Assembly: GCF_900631955.1 (NCBI RefSeq)
Contig: NZ_UZWD01000038.1
Location: forward strand, 248,001-312,000
Source: Devosia equisanguinis
GTDB lineage: Bacteria; Pseudomonadota; Alphaproteobacteria; Rhizobiales; Devosiaceae
DNA length: 64,000 nt
Reading direction: 5' to 3'
The notes beneath the pieces are model-generated. The model had not been told where the DNA came from. It saw only the letters and a program-made list of their open reading frames with translations, and ran no database searches. Both the position numbers and the translations under genes were made by a program. This document shows, piece after piece, positions 9,206 to 17,893 of the stretch; the stretch's first letter is position 1, and each line of letters starts with the position of its first letter.

Positions 9206-10348
9206 TCAAGCCTTTAGAAGAGCGCGAGCATCTTCGATATTGAGGGCGCGGGGACGCTCGCAGGTGGTCTGCAGGGTCAGAACTTCGCCGGTCTCGCCGG
9301 CCTTGAGCAGCCCGGTCATGACTTCCACGACGTGCAAAGCCACATCGAGACCACAACGCGCGGTCTGGCCGGTTTCGTGCGAAATCATCATGTCGGCGAG
9401 GCCGGCACAACGGTAATTGGCACGTGGATTGGGCTGGTCGAGACCCTGGTTCGGCTTGCCGAAGGGGTGATCCCATGCGGCCACCGGCGTACGGGTGCCA
9501 TCGAGAGCCGCGGTGACGAGATCGCCACCGAAGAAATTCGGATCGGGTACGAAGATCGAGCCATCCGTGCCATAGAGCTCAATATTGTGGTGGCCATGCG
9601 CCGCCACGTCCCAGCTGGCGCCGATGGTGACGATGGCGCCATTGTGGAACTCGAGAATGCCGTGGATGGTGGTCGGAGTGCCAACCTTGATGATGCTGCC
9701 CTTGTTCGGGCCTTCGGCGGTCACGACGCGCTCATTGCGCGCCATATTGGTGAACGCGGAAAGCTTCTTCACTGGCCCAAGCAGGTGTACGAGGTCGGTG
9801 ATGTAGTAGGGGCCGAGATCGAGGATCGGGCCGCCGCCGGGCTGGAAGAAGAAGTCCGGATTGGGATGCCAATGCTCCATGCCGCGGCTCATCACGTGCG
9901 TGGTGCCACTCATGATCTTGCCGAGCTTGCCACTATCGATGATGTCACGCGCTTGCTGGTGTGCGCCGCCCAGGAAAGTATCGGGCGCCGAACCGACCTT
10001 GAGACCGCGCTCGTCGGCAGCTTTTTTCAGCGACAGGCCTTCTTCGACGGAAAGCACAAACGGCTTTTCCGAATATGAGTGCTTGCCGGCAGAGATGATG
10101 TCCATCGAGACGCGATAGTGCGCTGCCGGAACGGTGAGGTTGACGATGACGTCGATCTCGCTGTTTTTGAGCAATTCGTCGGGCGTCTGCGCGGCAACCT
10201 TGAATTCGTCGGCGCGGCGCTTGGCCGCCTCCGGAACGATATCGGCCACGGCACGCACCTCGAGGCCCTTGAACAGGGGCGCAAGGCCGAGATAGGCGGC
10301 AGAAATATTGCCGGCACCCATGATGCCGACGCCATAGGTCTTGGCCAT
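9206..10348 (-). CDS. Gfo/Idh/MocA family oxidoreductase (second of two)
   Basis: The 380-residue enzyme has a Rossmann motif GIMGAGNISAAY at about residues 6-17, the canonical EKP motif in SEKPFVLS, and the DLGPYYITDLVHLLG segment that carries catalytic residues in this family. The ATG at 10348 is four bases downstream of the preceding gene's stop, so translation is probably coupled. The protein differs clearly from the other family member in this locus (EKP against DKP, different N-terminus), so the two probably act on different intermediates rather than being recent duplicates. Confidence 0.9.
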   Translation of the reverse strand: MAKTYGVGIMGAGNISAAYLGLAPLFKGLEVRAVADIVPEAAKRRADEFKVAAQTPDELLKNSEIDVIVNLTVPAAHYRVSMDIISAGKHSYSEKPFVLSVEEGLSLKKAADERGLKVGSAPDTFLGGAHQQARDIIDSGKLGKIMSGTTHVMSRGMEHWHPNPDFFFQPGGGPILDLGPYYITDLVHLLGPVKKLSAFTNMARNERVVTAEGPNKGSIIKVGTPTTIHGILEFHNGAIVTIGASWDVAAHGHHNIELYGTDGSIFVPDPNFFGGDLVTAALDGTRTPVAAWDHPFGKPNQGLDQPNPRANYRCAGLADMMISHETGQTARCGLDVALHVVEVMTGLLKAGETGEVLTLQTTCERPRALNIEDARALLKA

Positions 10349-10352
10349 TGGC

Positions 10353-11102
10353 TTAGACTCCGTAGCTCTTGAGAGTGTCCATGGACTGGCGCGCGAAGCG
10401 GATGGCGTCGAGCGGCTTGTCGTGCTCAAGCACGAAATATTTCGCTTGGGTCTTGGCCTTGACGTCAGCGATCAGCGTCTTCCAGTCGAGCGTACCGTGA
10501 CCAACGTCGGCCCAGCCGTCTTCGTCAGCATTCTGGCCGGCGGGGGCGATGTCCTTGACGTGGACGGCGGTGATGCGGCTGCCCAGCTTGCTCAGCCAGA
10601 ACTGCGGATCTTCACTGGCCTTGACCACCCAGGCCAGGTCCATTTCCCACTGTGTGTCGGGCGAGGCGTCCAGGATCAGTTCCATCGGCGTCTTGCCGTT
10701 GGCATCCTTGGCGAACTCCCAGTGGTGATTGTGATAGCCGAAGCCCTTGCCGGCGGCCTTGAAGGCGGCGGCAATCTTGGCCAGGCCTTCGGCGAATTCC
10801 TGCCAATTGCCACCGCCGGTGCGGAAGGCTTCCGACGGGGGCGCCGGACAATAGACCGTCTGAATGCCGACCTGATCGACGATCTTCAGCGCGGCATCGG
10901 TGTCTTCGAGCTGGCCGTAGCCCATATGGGCGGTCGGCATGGTAAGGCCTGCATTCTTGAGGCTCTGCGCCAGCGCGGCGGGATCAGCGAACTGGCCACC
11001 CCAGCCCTCGACCTGCTTGTAACCCAGGCTGGCCAGGGTATTGAGGGTTTCATCCAGCGACGCTTCGTTGCGTGCACTGTAAAGCTGGTAGGAAAAGTCC
11101 AT
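10353..11102 (-). CDS. Sugar phosphate isomerase/epimerase, TIM barrel (second of two)
   Basis: The 249-residue protein is a compact xylose-isomerase-like TIM barrel, shorter than its neighbour. Likely metal ligands sit in YHNHHWEF, EMDLAWV, AVHVKDI and VLEHDKP. The ATG at 11102 follows AAGAGG. It begins MDFSYQLYSARN, a start common in IolE/hydroxypyruvate-isomerase-like epimerases that act with Gfo/Idh dehydrogenases. It is translationally linked to the downstream oxidoreductase. Confidence 0.88.
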   Translation of the reverse strand: MDFSYQLYSARNEASLDETLNTLASLGYKQVEGWGGQFADPAALAQSLKNAGLTMPTAHMGYGQLEDTDAALKIVDQVGIQTVYCPAPPSEAFRTGGGNWQEFAEGLAKIAAAFKAAGKGFGYHNHHWEFAKDANGKTPMELILDASPDTQWEMDLAWVVKASEDPQFWLSKLGSRITAVHVKDIAPAGQNADEDGWADVGHGTLDWKTLIADVKAKTQAKYFVLEHDKPLDAIRFARQSMDTLKSYGV

Positions 11103-11237
11103 TTCGGCCTCTTTTCGGGGTTGGGATGCGGTGCCGCATCTGCCTGCCGATGGAGTTAGCCGACAGGCAAAAAACTGTCGCGCTCTCTGGTCAGGCCGAG
11201 CACCGCAAAAGTAAGGTTTGCCGTACAAACGACGCGA

Positions 11238-11258
11238 CGGCGCCCGCCTGGGGCGCCG
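11238..11258. terminator. GC-rich hairpin after the sugar ABC ATPase gene
   Basis: A perfect 8-bp stem (CGGCGCCC / GGGCGCCG, 5-base loop) sits 17 bases beyond the ATPase stop on the minus strand. There is no T-run, so it is at best a weak terminator or an mRNA 3' stabiliser inside a long operon. Confidence 0.4.
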
Positions 11259-11275
11259 CCATGGTTAAGGAACGA

Positions 11276-12361
11276 CTAGAGCCGCATTTCGCTGGTGGCG
11301 TCGAAGAGCGAGCCACGTGCCACGTCGAAGCCAAGATTGATCTTCTGGCCCGCTTCCATCGGAATATCGGACGAGCAGCGGATGGTTACGGGCTGACCCG
11401 CAAGGCGGGTATAGGCCAGTTGCTCGGAGCCCATGGGCTCGACAATCTCGATTTCGGCTTCGAACTGGAACGACGCCTTGGCCGCATCGGCGCCGACGCT
11501 GATATGCTCGGGCCGGATGCCAAGAACCACGTTCTGTCCGTCGGTCGGCTTACTGTCGAAGGCGTAGTTGTTCATCGGCACCGAAACACCGTCGAGCTTG
11601 ACGACGGAGGACCCATCGGCAATCGAGCCCTTGAGGAAATTCATCGCCGGCGAACCGATGAAGCCTGCCACGTAAAGATTGACCGGCCGGTTATAGACCG
11701 CGTGCGGGGTATCGAGCTGCAGGATCATGCCATCACGCATGATGGCAATGCGATCAGCCAGCGTCATGGCCTCCACCTGGTCATGCGTCACATAGACCAT
11801 GGTGTTCTTGAGGCGCTGGTGCAGACGCTTGATCTCGACGCGGAGGTCGCTGCGCAGCTTGGCGTCGAGGTTGGACAGCGGCTCATCGAACAGGAAGACG
11901 TCCACATCGCGCACCAGGGCACGGCCGATAGCCACACGCTGGCGCTGGCCACCGGAGAGGGCCGCCGGCTTACGATCGAGCAGCGCCTCGATCTGCAGGA
12001 TCTCGGAGGCGCGTTTGACGCGTTTGGCGATCTCGTCCTTGGGCATGCGCGCATTCTGCAGGCCGAAGGAGAGGTTTCCGCGCACCGTCATCTGCGGATA
12101 GAGCGCATAGGACTGGAACACCATGCCGATGCCGCGCTGCGACGGCTCGGCCCAGGTGACGTTCTTGCCCTTGATGAAGATCTGCCCGTCGGTGATGTCG
12201 AGCAGGCCGGCGATGCAGTTGAGCAGGGTCGACTTGCCGCAACCCGACGAGCCGAGCAGAACGATGAACTCGCCCTCGCTCACGTCGAGATCAAGGCTCT
12301 TGAGCACATGTACGGAGCCAAAGTCGAGTTTGAGGTTTTTGACCTGGATTGAGTAGTCCAT
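11276..12361 (-). CDS. Carbohydrate ABC transporter ATPase (MsmK/UgpC/MalK type, CUT1)
   Basis: The 361-residue ATPase has Walker A GSSGCGKST at about residues 37-45, signature LSGGQRQR, Walker B VFLFDEPLSNLD and the switch His in THDQVEAM. A C-terminal TOBE-type extension of about 120 residues is usual for CUT1 ATPases. It energises import through the two permeases just upstream; its start lies 4 bases after the MalG-like permease stop. Confidence 0.95.
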   Translation of the reverse strand: MDYSIQVKNLKLDFGSVHVLKSLDLDVSEGEFIVLLGSSGCGKSTLLNCIAGLLDITDGQIFIKGKNVTWAEPSQRGIGMVFQSYALYPQMTVRGNLSFGLQNARMPKDEIAKRVKRASEILQIEALLDRKPAALSGGQRQRVAIGRALVRDVDVFLFDEPLSNLDAKLRSDLRVEIKRLHQRLKNTMVYVTHDQVEAMTLADRIAIMRDGMILQLDTPHAVYNRPVNLYVAGFIGSPAMNFLKGSIADGSSVVKLDGVSVPMNNYAFDSKPTDGQNVVLGIRPEHISVGADAAKASFQFEAEIEIVEPMGSEQLAYTRLAGQPVTIRCSSDIPMEAGQKINLGFDVARGSLFDATSEMRL

Positions 12362-12365
12362 TCAT

Positions 12366-13310
12366 TCAGCCTTTCACGGCACCGGCGGCAATACCGCGCA
12401 CGAAGAGCCTGCCAGAGACGAAGTACACGAACAGCGGCACCAGGCCGGTGAGAACCGTCGCTGCCATGTTCACATTGTATTCCTTCACACCCTGGACCGA
12501 GTTCACGATGTTATTGAGCTGCACCGTCATCGGGTAGAGTTCGGGCTTGGTAAACACCACGCCGAACAGGAAGTCGTTCCAGATGCCGGTAACCTGCAGA
12601 ATGACGGCGACGACGAAGATCGGGATCGACATCGGCAGCATGATGCGGAAGTAGATGCCCCAGAACCCTGCCCCGTCCACACGCGCCGCCTTGAAGAGTT
12701 CTTCCGGCAATGACGAGAAGTAATTGCGGAACAACAATGTCAGGATGGGCATGCCAAAGATGGAGTGCACGATGACCAGACCCTGCAGGGTGCCGTAGAC
12801 ACCCAGTTCACGCAGCAGGATCACCATCGGATAGAGCATCACCTGGTAGGGGATGAAAGAGCCGAAGATCAGGATGGTGAAGAAGATGTCCGAGCCCTTG
12901 AACTTCCAGTTGACCAGCGCGTAGCCATTCACCGAAGCAATCAGGATCGAGATGATGGTGGACGGCACGGTGATGCGCACCGAGTTCCAGAAGCCGCGCG
13001 ACAGGCCATCGCAGTTGAGGCCTGTACAGGCTTCGGCCCAGGCTTTGACCCAGGGCTGGAAGGTAACTTCGACAGGCGGGGAGAAGATATTGCCCAGCCG
13101 GATTTCCGGCATGCCCTTGAGCGAGGTCATGATCATGACCCAGAGCGGCAGCGCATAATAGACGCAGACCACGAACAGCGTGCCATAGAGCATGATATTG
13201 CGCGGCGAGAGGCGACGCTTCGGCTTGGCCCCGCGCGGGCCGTTCATAGCAGACGCGGCGGACGACGCTTGTGCGGTCGCGGGCGCTGAAGATGCAGTGA
13301 GATCAGCCAC
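12366..13310 (-). CDS. Carbohydrate ABC transporter permease, MalG-like
   Basis: The 314-residue protein has an Ala/Ser-rich cytoplasmic N-terminus of about 35 residues, six predicted membrane helices and the EAA loop EELFKAARVDGAGFWGIYF near residue 210. It is one half of the CUT1 channel. It overlaps the MalF-like gene by 8 bases. The periplasmic loop with a Cys pair (ACTGLNCDG, about residues 95-103) resembles permeases of glucose/mannose-type systems. Confidence 0.93.
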   Translation of the reverse strand: MADLTASSAPATAQASSAASAMNGPRGAKPKRRLSPRNIMLYGTLFVVCVYYALPLWVMIMTSLKGMPEIRLGNIFSPPVEVTFQPWVKAWAEACTGLNCDGLSRGFWNSVRITVPSTIISILIASVNGYALVNWKFKGSDIFFTILIFGSFIPYQVMLYPMVILLRELGVYGTLQGLVIVHSIFGMPILTLLFRNYFSSLPEELFKAARVDGAGFWGIYFRIMLPMSIPIFVVAVILQVTGIWNDFLFGVVFTKPELYPMTVQLNNIVNSVQGVKEYNVNMAATVLTGLVPLFVYFVSGRLFVRGIAAGAVKG

Positions 13311-14193
13311 GCTTCTTGCCTCCGAATTCGAGGTAGGCCCACGGAATGAGCACGATGAGCACCGAGAGCAGCATCATGGAGGATGCGGCGAAGCCCTGTG
13401 CGAGGTTCTGGGCCTGGAACATGTAGTCATAGACATACATGGCGGGGACCTGGCTGGCATTGCCGGGACCACCGGAGGTCTGCGCGACCACCAGATCGTA
13501 GAGGCGGATGATGCCGGACGCGACGATCACCAGGGTGGTGATGAATACCGGACGCATCATCGGAATGATGATGAAGAGGTAAACCTTCCAGCGCGGAATG
13601 CCATCGACACGCGCCGCCTTCCAGATTTCCTCATCAATGCCGCGCAAACCGGCGAGCATCAGGCACATGACAAAGCCCGTGCCCTGCCAGAGACCGGCAA
13701 TGAGCAGGCCGAACATCACCGTCTGCGGGTTGTTCAGGGGATCGAAGGTAAACCATTCCAGCCCGAAGCCGCGCACAATGTGCTGGATGCCGAACTGCGG
13801 ATTGAGAATCCACTGCCAGACCAGACCCGTCACGATGAACGAGAGGGCGAATGGATAGAGCATGACCGTGCGGAAGGCGTCCTCGAAGCGGATCTTCTGA
13901 TCCATGAGTACGGCCAGCAGGAAACCAATGCCGATGGTAAAGACAAGACTGAAAACGCCGTAAAGCAAGAGGTTCTGGATCGACACAACCCAACGGCTGG
14001 TGGCCCACAAACGCTCATATTGCTCAAAGCCGACAAAGGTCGTCCGCGGCAGCAGTTTCGAGTTGGTGAAAGAATAGACGACGGTCCAGAGCGTCCCGCC
14101 TAAGAAAACCACCAGCGCGGTGAAAACCATCGGAATGGCCGCGATCTTGGCGTTTATATTTTTGAACAATCGTGCGGGATGCAAACCTGCCAC
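13303..14193 (-). CDS. Carbohydrate ABC transporter permease, MalF-like
   Basis: The 296-residue protein has six predicted membrane helices and the EAA loop DEEIWKAARVDGIPRWKVYL near residue 200. It forms the heterodimeric channel with the MalG-like permease, whose gene it overlaps by 8 bases. It is 75 bases downstream of the binding-protein stop, with a stable hairpin in between. Confidence 0.93.
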   Translation of the reverse strand: MAGLHPARLFKNINAKIAAIPMVFTALVVFLGGTLWTVVYSFTNSKLLPRTTFVGFEQYERLWATSRWVVSIQNLLLYGVFSLVFTIGIGFLLAVLMDQKIRFEDAFRTVMLYPFALSFIVTGLVWQWILNPQFGIQHIVRGFGLEWFTFDPLNNPQTVMFGLLIAGLWQGTGFVMCLMLAGLRGIDEEIWKAARVDGIPRWKVYLFIIIPMMRPVFITTLVIVASGIIRLYDLVVAQTSGGPGNASQVPAMYVYDYMFQAQNLAQGFAASSMMLLSVLIVLIPWAYLEFGGKKRG

Positions 14194-14222
14194 CGTGCGC
14201 TCCTAAGCCCCAAATAGACAAA

Positions 14223-14256
14223 GCCGGAGCCAATCCGTTTGAGGATTGGCCCCGGC
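14223..14256 (-). terminator. Hairpin between binding-protein and permease genes (attenuator / mRNA stabiliser)
   Basis: Two 14-base arms (GCCGGAGCCAATCC and GGATTGGCCCCGGC) pair with one mismatch around a GTTTGA loop, just after the binding-protein stop. The minus-strand tail is only TTTGTCT, so partial termination or 3'-end protection of the binding-protein mRNA is more likely than full termination. This placement parallels the aapJ-aapQ hairpin. Confidence 0.7.
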
Positions 14257-14268
14257 GCTAGTTCGGAA

Positions 14269-15498
14269 TTAGAGACCCGACTTCAGGTTGGCGACCCACT
14301 GCTGGTGAGCGACTTCCGGAGCCATGTCAGAATTCCAGAATTCGACCATCAGGTCTTCGTTCTGCTTCTGGACGTCCGGCGACCAGACCATGTCACCCGA
14401 CGGCAGGATGTTGCCGGAAGCGAGCAGTTCCAGACCCTTCTTCATGCAGTCATTCGCGGCGCCGAGATCGACGTCACCACGGATCGGCAGGGAGCCCTTC
14501 TTCAGGTTGAACGCAACCTGGACTTCAGGCGAGACGAGCAGGGCGGCAAGACGCTTCTGGGCGGCTTCCTTCTCGGGATCGTTGAGCTTGGGGAAGTAGA
14601 ACGCATCACCACCGGTCGACAGGTAGGCATTAAGGCCCAGACCCGGCAGACAGGTATAGTCTTCACCAGCAACCTGACCGGCAACCTGGAATTCACCTTG
14701 AGCCCAGTCACCCATGATCTGGCCGCCGGCTTCGCCGGTGATCACGAGGTTGGTGGCCTGGTTCCAGTCCTGGACGTTGGAATTGGCAGCCAGCGCGCGG
14801 GCGTCGGCGACAGCCTGGAAGACTGCGGCATATTCCGGACCAGCGGCAACGTCCATGTTCTTTTCAATGTTGACCTGCTTCCAGACATCGAGACCGGCAA
14901 CGCCAATCGCGATGGCACCGAAAGCGGTGGCCGACTGCCAGGGCTGGTTACCCAGTGCCAGCGGGATCTTGCCTGCTGCTTCGAGGGCAGGCCCTGCAGC
15001 AACGAACTCGTTCCAGTTGGTCGGGACGGGAATGCCGGCATCCTCAAATGCCTTGTTCGACAGCCAGAGCCATTCGGGCGAGTGGATGTTCACAGGAGCG
15101 CAATAGACGCGGCCATCGACGGTACAGGCGTCCAACAGGGATGGCGGATAGATCACTTCCTTCCAGTTGTTGGCTTCGGCGACGTCGGTCAGGTCGAGCA
15201 TCAGGCCGGCTTCAACCAGTTCCAGGGCCTGCTGGCCGTGGTTGAACTGGGTTGCACCCATCGGATCACCACCGGTGATGCGGCTGATCATGATCGGGCG
15301 GGCAGTGCCACCACCGCCGGCGATAGCGCCGTCGATCCACTTGTCACCCGAAGCGTCGAATGCCTTGGCCAGTTCGGCAACGGCAGCAGCTTCACCACCG
15401 GAAGTCCACCAATGGGTGACTTCGAGGTCGGTTGCGAAAACGGCGGTTGAGCCGAGGAAAGCAGTTGCCAATGTGGCAACCACTGCAAACTTTTTCAT
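14269..15498 (-). CDS. Carbohydrate ABC transporter substrate-binding protein (glucose/mannose-like)
   Basis: The 409-residue protein starts with a signal peptide (MKKFAVVATLATAFLGS, cleavage near VFA-TD) after a GGGAGGA ribosome site. The mature start LEVTHWWTSGGEAAAV, the GGDPMGATQFN segment and APVNIHSPEWLWLSN resemble GtsA/GlcS-type glucose-binding proteins of the CUT1 family. It is the first gene of the minus-strand sugar operon and is divergent from lacI-type regulator. A glucose, mannose or glucoside ligand is a family-level guess. Confidence 0.88.
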   Translation of the reverse strand: MKKFAVVATLATAFLGSTAVFATDLEVTHWWTSGGEAAAVAELAKAFDASGDKWIDGAIAGGGGTARPIMISRITGGDPMGATQFNHGQQALELVEAGLMLDLTDVAEANNWKEVIYPPSLLDACTVDGRVYCAPVNIHSPEWLWLSNKAFEDAGIPVPTNWNEFVAAGPALEAAGKIPLALGNQPWQSATAFGAIAIGVAGLDVWKQVNIEKNMDVAAGPEYAAVFQAVADARALAANSNVQDWNQATNLVITGEAGGQIMGDWAQGEFQVAGQVAGEDYTCLPGLGLNAYLSTGGDAFYFPKLNDPEKEAAQKRLAALLVSPEVQVAFNLKKGSLPIRGDVDLGAANDCMKKGLELLASGNILPSGDMVWSPDVQKQNEDLMVEFWNSDMAPEVAHQQWVANLKSGL

Positions 15499-15590
15499 AG
15501 GTTGTCCTCCCAACGAACACGAGGGGCATTCGCCCCAGCGATGCACCCGCTGCAACCCTAACCTTCCTCAGGCGCAAGACTGCAACGCGG

Positions 15591-15604
15591 TGTAATCGAT
15601 TGCA
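15591..15604. promoter_or_regulatory. LacI-type operator 1
   Basis: TGTAATCGATTGCA is a near-perfect 14-base palindrome with central CG, typical of LacI-family operators. It lies between the divergent binding-protein and regulator genes, 93 bases upstream of the former's start. A second copy lies 34 bases away centre to centre. Confidence 0.75.
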
Positions 15605-15624
15605 TAGACCGCCTAAACAGGTTG

Positions 15625-15638
15625 TGCAATCGATTTCA
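15625..15638. promoter_or_regulatory. LacI-type operator 2
   Basis: TGCAATCGATTTCA shares the core AATCGATT and outer TG/CA with operator 1. Combining the two gives the perfect palindrome TGCAATCGATTGCA. A weaker third copy of the core (GATCGATTT) occurs near 15671-15679. The LacI-family gene starts at 15722. Confidence 0.75.
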
Positions 15639-15721
15639 GGAGTTTCATACACGTCTTGCGGACATGTCAAGATCGATTTAGACAGATTGCATAACTGGCG
15701 GCGAGAGGGGGCGCTGACAGC

Positions 15722-16765
15722 GTGCGTCCAGAGCGAAAAACGCCGACGATTCAAGATGTTGCGAGGTCAGCAGGGGTGTCCACCGCCACGGTCAGTCGCG
15801 CCCTGTCTTCGCCAGAGAGGGTAAGTGATGGCACACGTGCCCGTGTTTCGGAGGCGGTCCGTGTAACCGGTTACACGCTTAACCAGACAGCCCGGTCGCT
15901 GCGCCAGCGTTCGGCGCGCACCATCCTCGTGGCGCTGCCCGATATACGCAATCCTTTCTTCTCGTCGATCCTCGATGCCATCGAGCGTGAGGTGACGGCG
16001 CGCGGCTACGGCATGCTGGTGGCCAACCTCTATTTCGGCCACCAGGCTACACGACTGCAGGACTACCTGCTCTCCAACAGGGCCGACGGGCTATTGCTGC
16101 TCGATGGCTCGCTGAACGCCGACGACCTGCGGGTTATCACTTCGGCCCCCTACTCCGTGCCCCTCGTGGTCGCCTGCGAAGACATTCCCAATTCCGGTTT
16201 TCACACGGTGGTGACCGACAATGTCCAGGCGGCCGAGCGCGCCACCAGGCATCTCATCGAGCTGGGGCACCGCCGCATCGGTCATATTTTCGGGCCCGAG
16301 CAGAACGTTGTCGCGCGTGACCGCTTGGCCGGTTTTAACCGCGCCATGAATCGCGAGGGCCTGCCAATTGCACCCGAATGGGTGTTTCGCGGCAGTTTCG
16401 AGATGGATAGTGGATTTGCCGCCTCGGCGCGCTACATGACCTTGGCCGACAGGCCGACCGCTGTTTTTGCCGCCAATGACGAATCCGCCATCGGTTTTCT
16501 CTCCGGCCTCCGCCGTCACGGCATCTTGTGCCCTCGCGACATTTCCGTGATCGGATTCGATGATCTCGGCGTCGCGCCGCATTACTCACCGCCGCTTTCA
16601 ACCATGCGCCAGCCGCGCGAGACTCTTGGAAAGATGGCTGCGGAGGCCCTGATAGACCTGATCGAAGGGCGGCAGGGCAATGGCACGCCCCTGCGGATCG
16701 TGTTGCAGTCCGAACTGATTGCCCGCGAAAGCACCGGCCGCCCTGCCGAGCTTGCCAGCGCCTAG
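15722..16765 (+). CDS. LacI family transcriptional regulator of the sugar locus
   Basis: The 347-residue repressor has an N-terminal helix-turn-helix (TIQDVARSAGVSTATVSRAL, residues 8-27), a hinge, and a periplasmic-binding-like effector domain ending in SVIGFDDLG and STMRQPRETLG. The GTG start at 15722 follows GAGAGGGGG. It is divergent from the ABC operon, and the intergenic region carries two copies of a 14-base palindrome, so it most likely represses that operon and itself until a sugar-derived inducer binds. Confidence 0.93.
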   Translation: MRPERKTPTIQDVARSAGVSTATVSRALSSPERVSDGTRARVSEAVRVTGYTLNQTARSLRQRSARTILVALPDIRNPFFSSILDAIEREVTARGYGMLVANLYFGHQATRLQDYLLSNRADGLLLLDGSLNADDLRVITSAPYSVPLVVACEDIPNSGFHTVVTDNVQAAERATRHLIELGHRRIGHIFGPEQNVVARDRLAGFNRAMNREGLPIAPEWVFRGSFEMDSGFAASARYMTLADRPTAVFAANDESAIGFLSGLRRHGILCPRDISVIGFDDLGVAPHYSPPLSTMRQPRETLGKMAAEALIDLIEGRQGNGTPLRIVLQSELIARESTGRPAELASA

Positions 16766-16797
16766 CGAATTCGCAAGCTACCGGGCACGTCAGCGGC

Positions 16798-16845
16798 ATT
16801 TGCGGTTTTCTTTGCGCCAAAATGCGCTAAAGGAAACCCGCAAAT
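16798..16845. repeat. Long imperfect inverted repeat upstream of tRNA-Arg
   Basis: ATTTGCGGTTTTCTTT (16798-16813) faces AAAGGAAACCCGCAAAT (16829-16845), with a further GCGC/GCGC pair inside. It lies after the LacI-family stop and 9 bases before tRNA-Arg. It may terminate the regulator transcript; the function is not certain. Confidence 0.45.
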
Positions 16846-16854
16846 ATCAGCAAC

Positions 16855-16931
16855 GGTCCCGTAGCTCAGCTGGATAGAGCAGCAGCCTTCTAAGCTGTTG
16901 GTCACAGGTTCGAATCCTGTCGGGATCGCCA
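16855..16931 (+). tRNA. tRNA-Arg (anticodon TCT)
   Basis: A 77-base cloverleaf with encoded CCA. The acceptor GGTCCCG pairs with CGGGATC (one G-T wobble), the T arm has GTTCGAATC, and the anticodon loop CTTCTAA gives TCT at 16889-16891, decoding AGA/AGG. Confidence 0.96.
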
Positions 16932-17057
16932 CCCTCTCCTCACATACCGATTCGCGACCGCCGTTCTTGGATGTCTCCGAGGCTGGTAAGCCGACCCGTG
17001 AAAAGTCGCGGAAATCCTGGGGTAACGGCTTCTTGCGGCCCGGCGCGCTTGCCCTCG

Positions 17058-17837
17058 ATGGTGTTTTGCGCCACTTTGCTGCCACAAACGGGGGCTGATC
17101 CACTGGCTTTACACGCGAAGCGACCGACCATCGTTCTCTTTGATCTCGATGGAACATTGGTGCACCACGTCAATCCGCGGGTGCTGCAGATGCTGGAATT
17201 CCTGGACGATTGTTCGCACCGGGGCGGCCGACTGGTCGCACGTTTCCGCCTGCGCCGCCGCAATATGAGCGTTGCTCCGGCCAAGGCTCCCAAGCTTTTG
17301 GTGCACAAAGCCATTCACAAAGTGCGGCGCAAGTCGGTCGAGCAGATGCTGCTGCCATGCGAAGCCATGCGCGAGACGCTCGAGCGCTTGAAGGCCGAAG
17401 GCGTAACACTGGGCCTGGTCAGCAATGGGCTTGGGCGCGGCTATGGCCACGACGTGATCGATGCCTTCGACCTGCGCAAGTACTTCTCCAAATGCGTGTT
17501 TCGCGAGGATGTCCCGCGCGGCAAGCCCTGGCCCGACTCCATCGTTACGGCACTTGGCGATATCGGGCGGGAACTGCGGCGCTCTGACGTGGTCTGGTAT
17601 ATCGGCGACCAACGCAAGGACATTTCTGCGGCCCTTGCTGCCTCAAAGGTCACCGGCTATCAGATCCGCCCGATCGCCTTGGGTGCGCGCGCAGCCCTGG
17701 GGGCCGTGGAGGCGCGGCTTAATCCCAGCCATATCATGTGGACGCCGTCCGACTTTCAGCGCGCCGTCGAAACCATGTTCGAACCCGACGAGCACGCGAT
17801 GTCGATGATCGACCCCCTGCCCGCACCGATGCTTTAA
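17058..17837 (+). CDS. HAD superfamily hydrolase (phosphatase-like)
   Basis: All four HAD motifs are visible: motif I VLFDLDGTLV, motif II LVSNG, motif III Lys in GKPWPDS, and motif IV WYIGDQRKDISAA. A cap-like region of about 60 residues follows motif I and is rich in Arg/Lys (RFRLRRRNMS). About 259 residues from the ATG at 17058, but no clear ribosome site supports any start, and the conserved domain begins near base 17110. It probably removes phosphate from a small metabolite, in the manner of Gph-type enzymes. Confidence 0.8.
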   Translation: MVFCATLLPQTGADPLALHAKRPTIVLFDLDGTLVHHVNPRVLQMLEFLDDCSHRGGRLVARFRLRRRNMSVAPAKAPKLLVHKAIHKVRRKSVEQMLLPCEAMRETLERLKAEGVTLGLVSNGLGRGYGHDVIDAFDLRKYFSKCVFREDVPRGKPWPDSIVTALGDIGRELRRSDVVWYIGDQRKDISAALAASKVTGYQIRPIALGARAALGAVEARLNPSHIMWTPSDFQRAVETMFEPDEHAMSMIDPLPAPML

Positions 17838-17893
17838 GCGCAAACTTCCGGACGTCACTCTCTGACGACGCGCGTTTGGCTTGCGGGGCAGTG

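Noticed and set aside
16855..17060. Prophage or island scar beside tRNA-Arg
   Set aside because: The downstream gene is an ordinary HAD hydrolase, with no integrase or repeated tRNA end.
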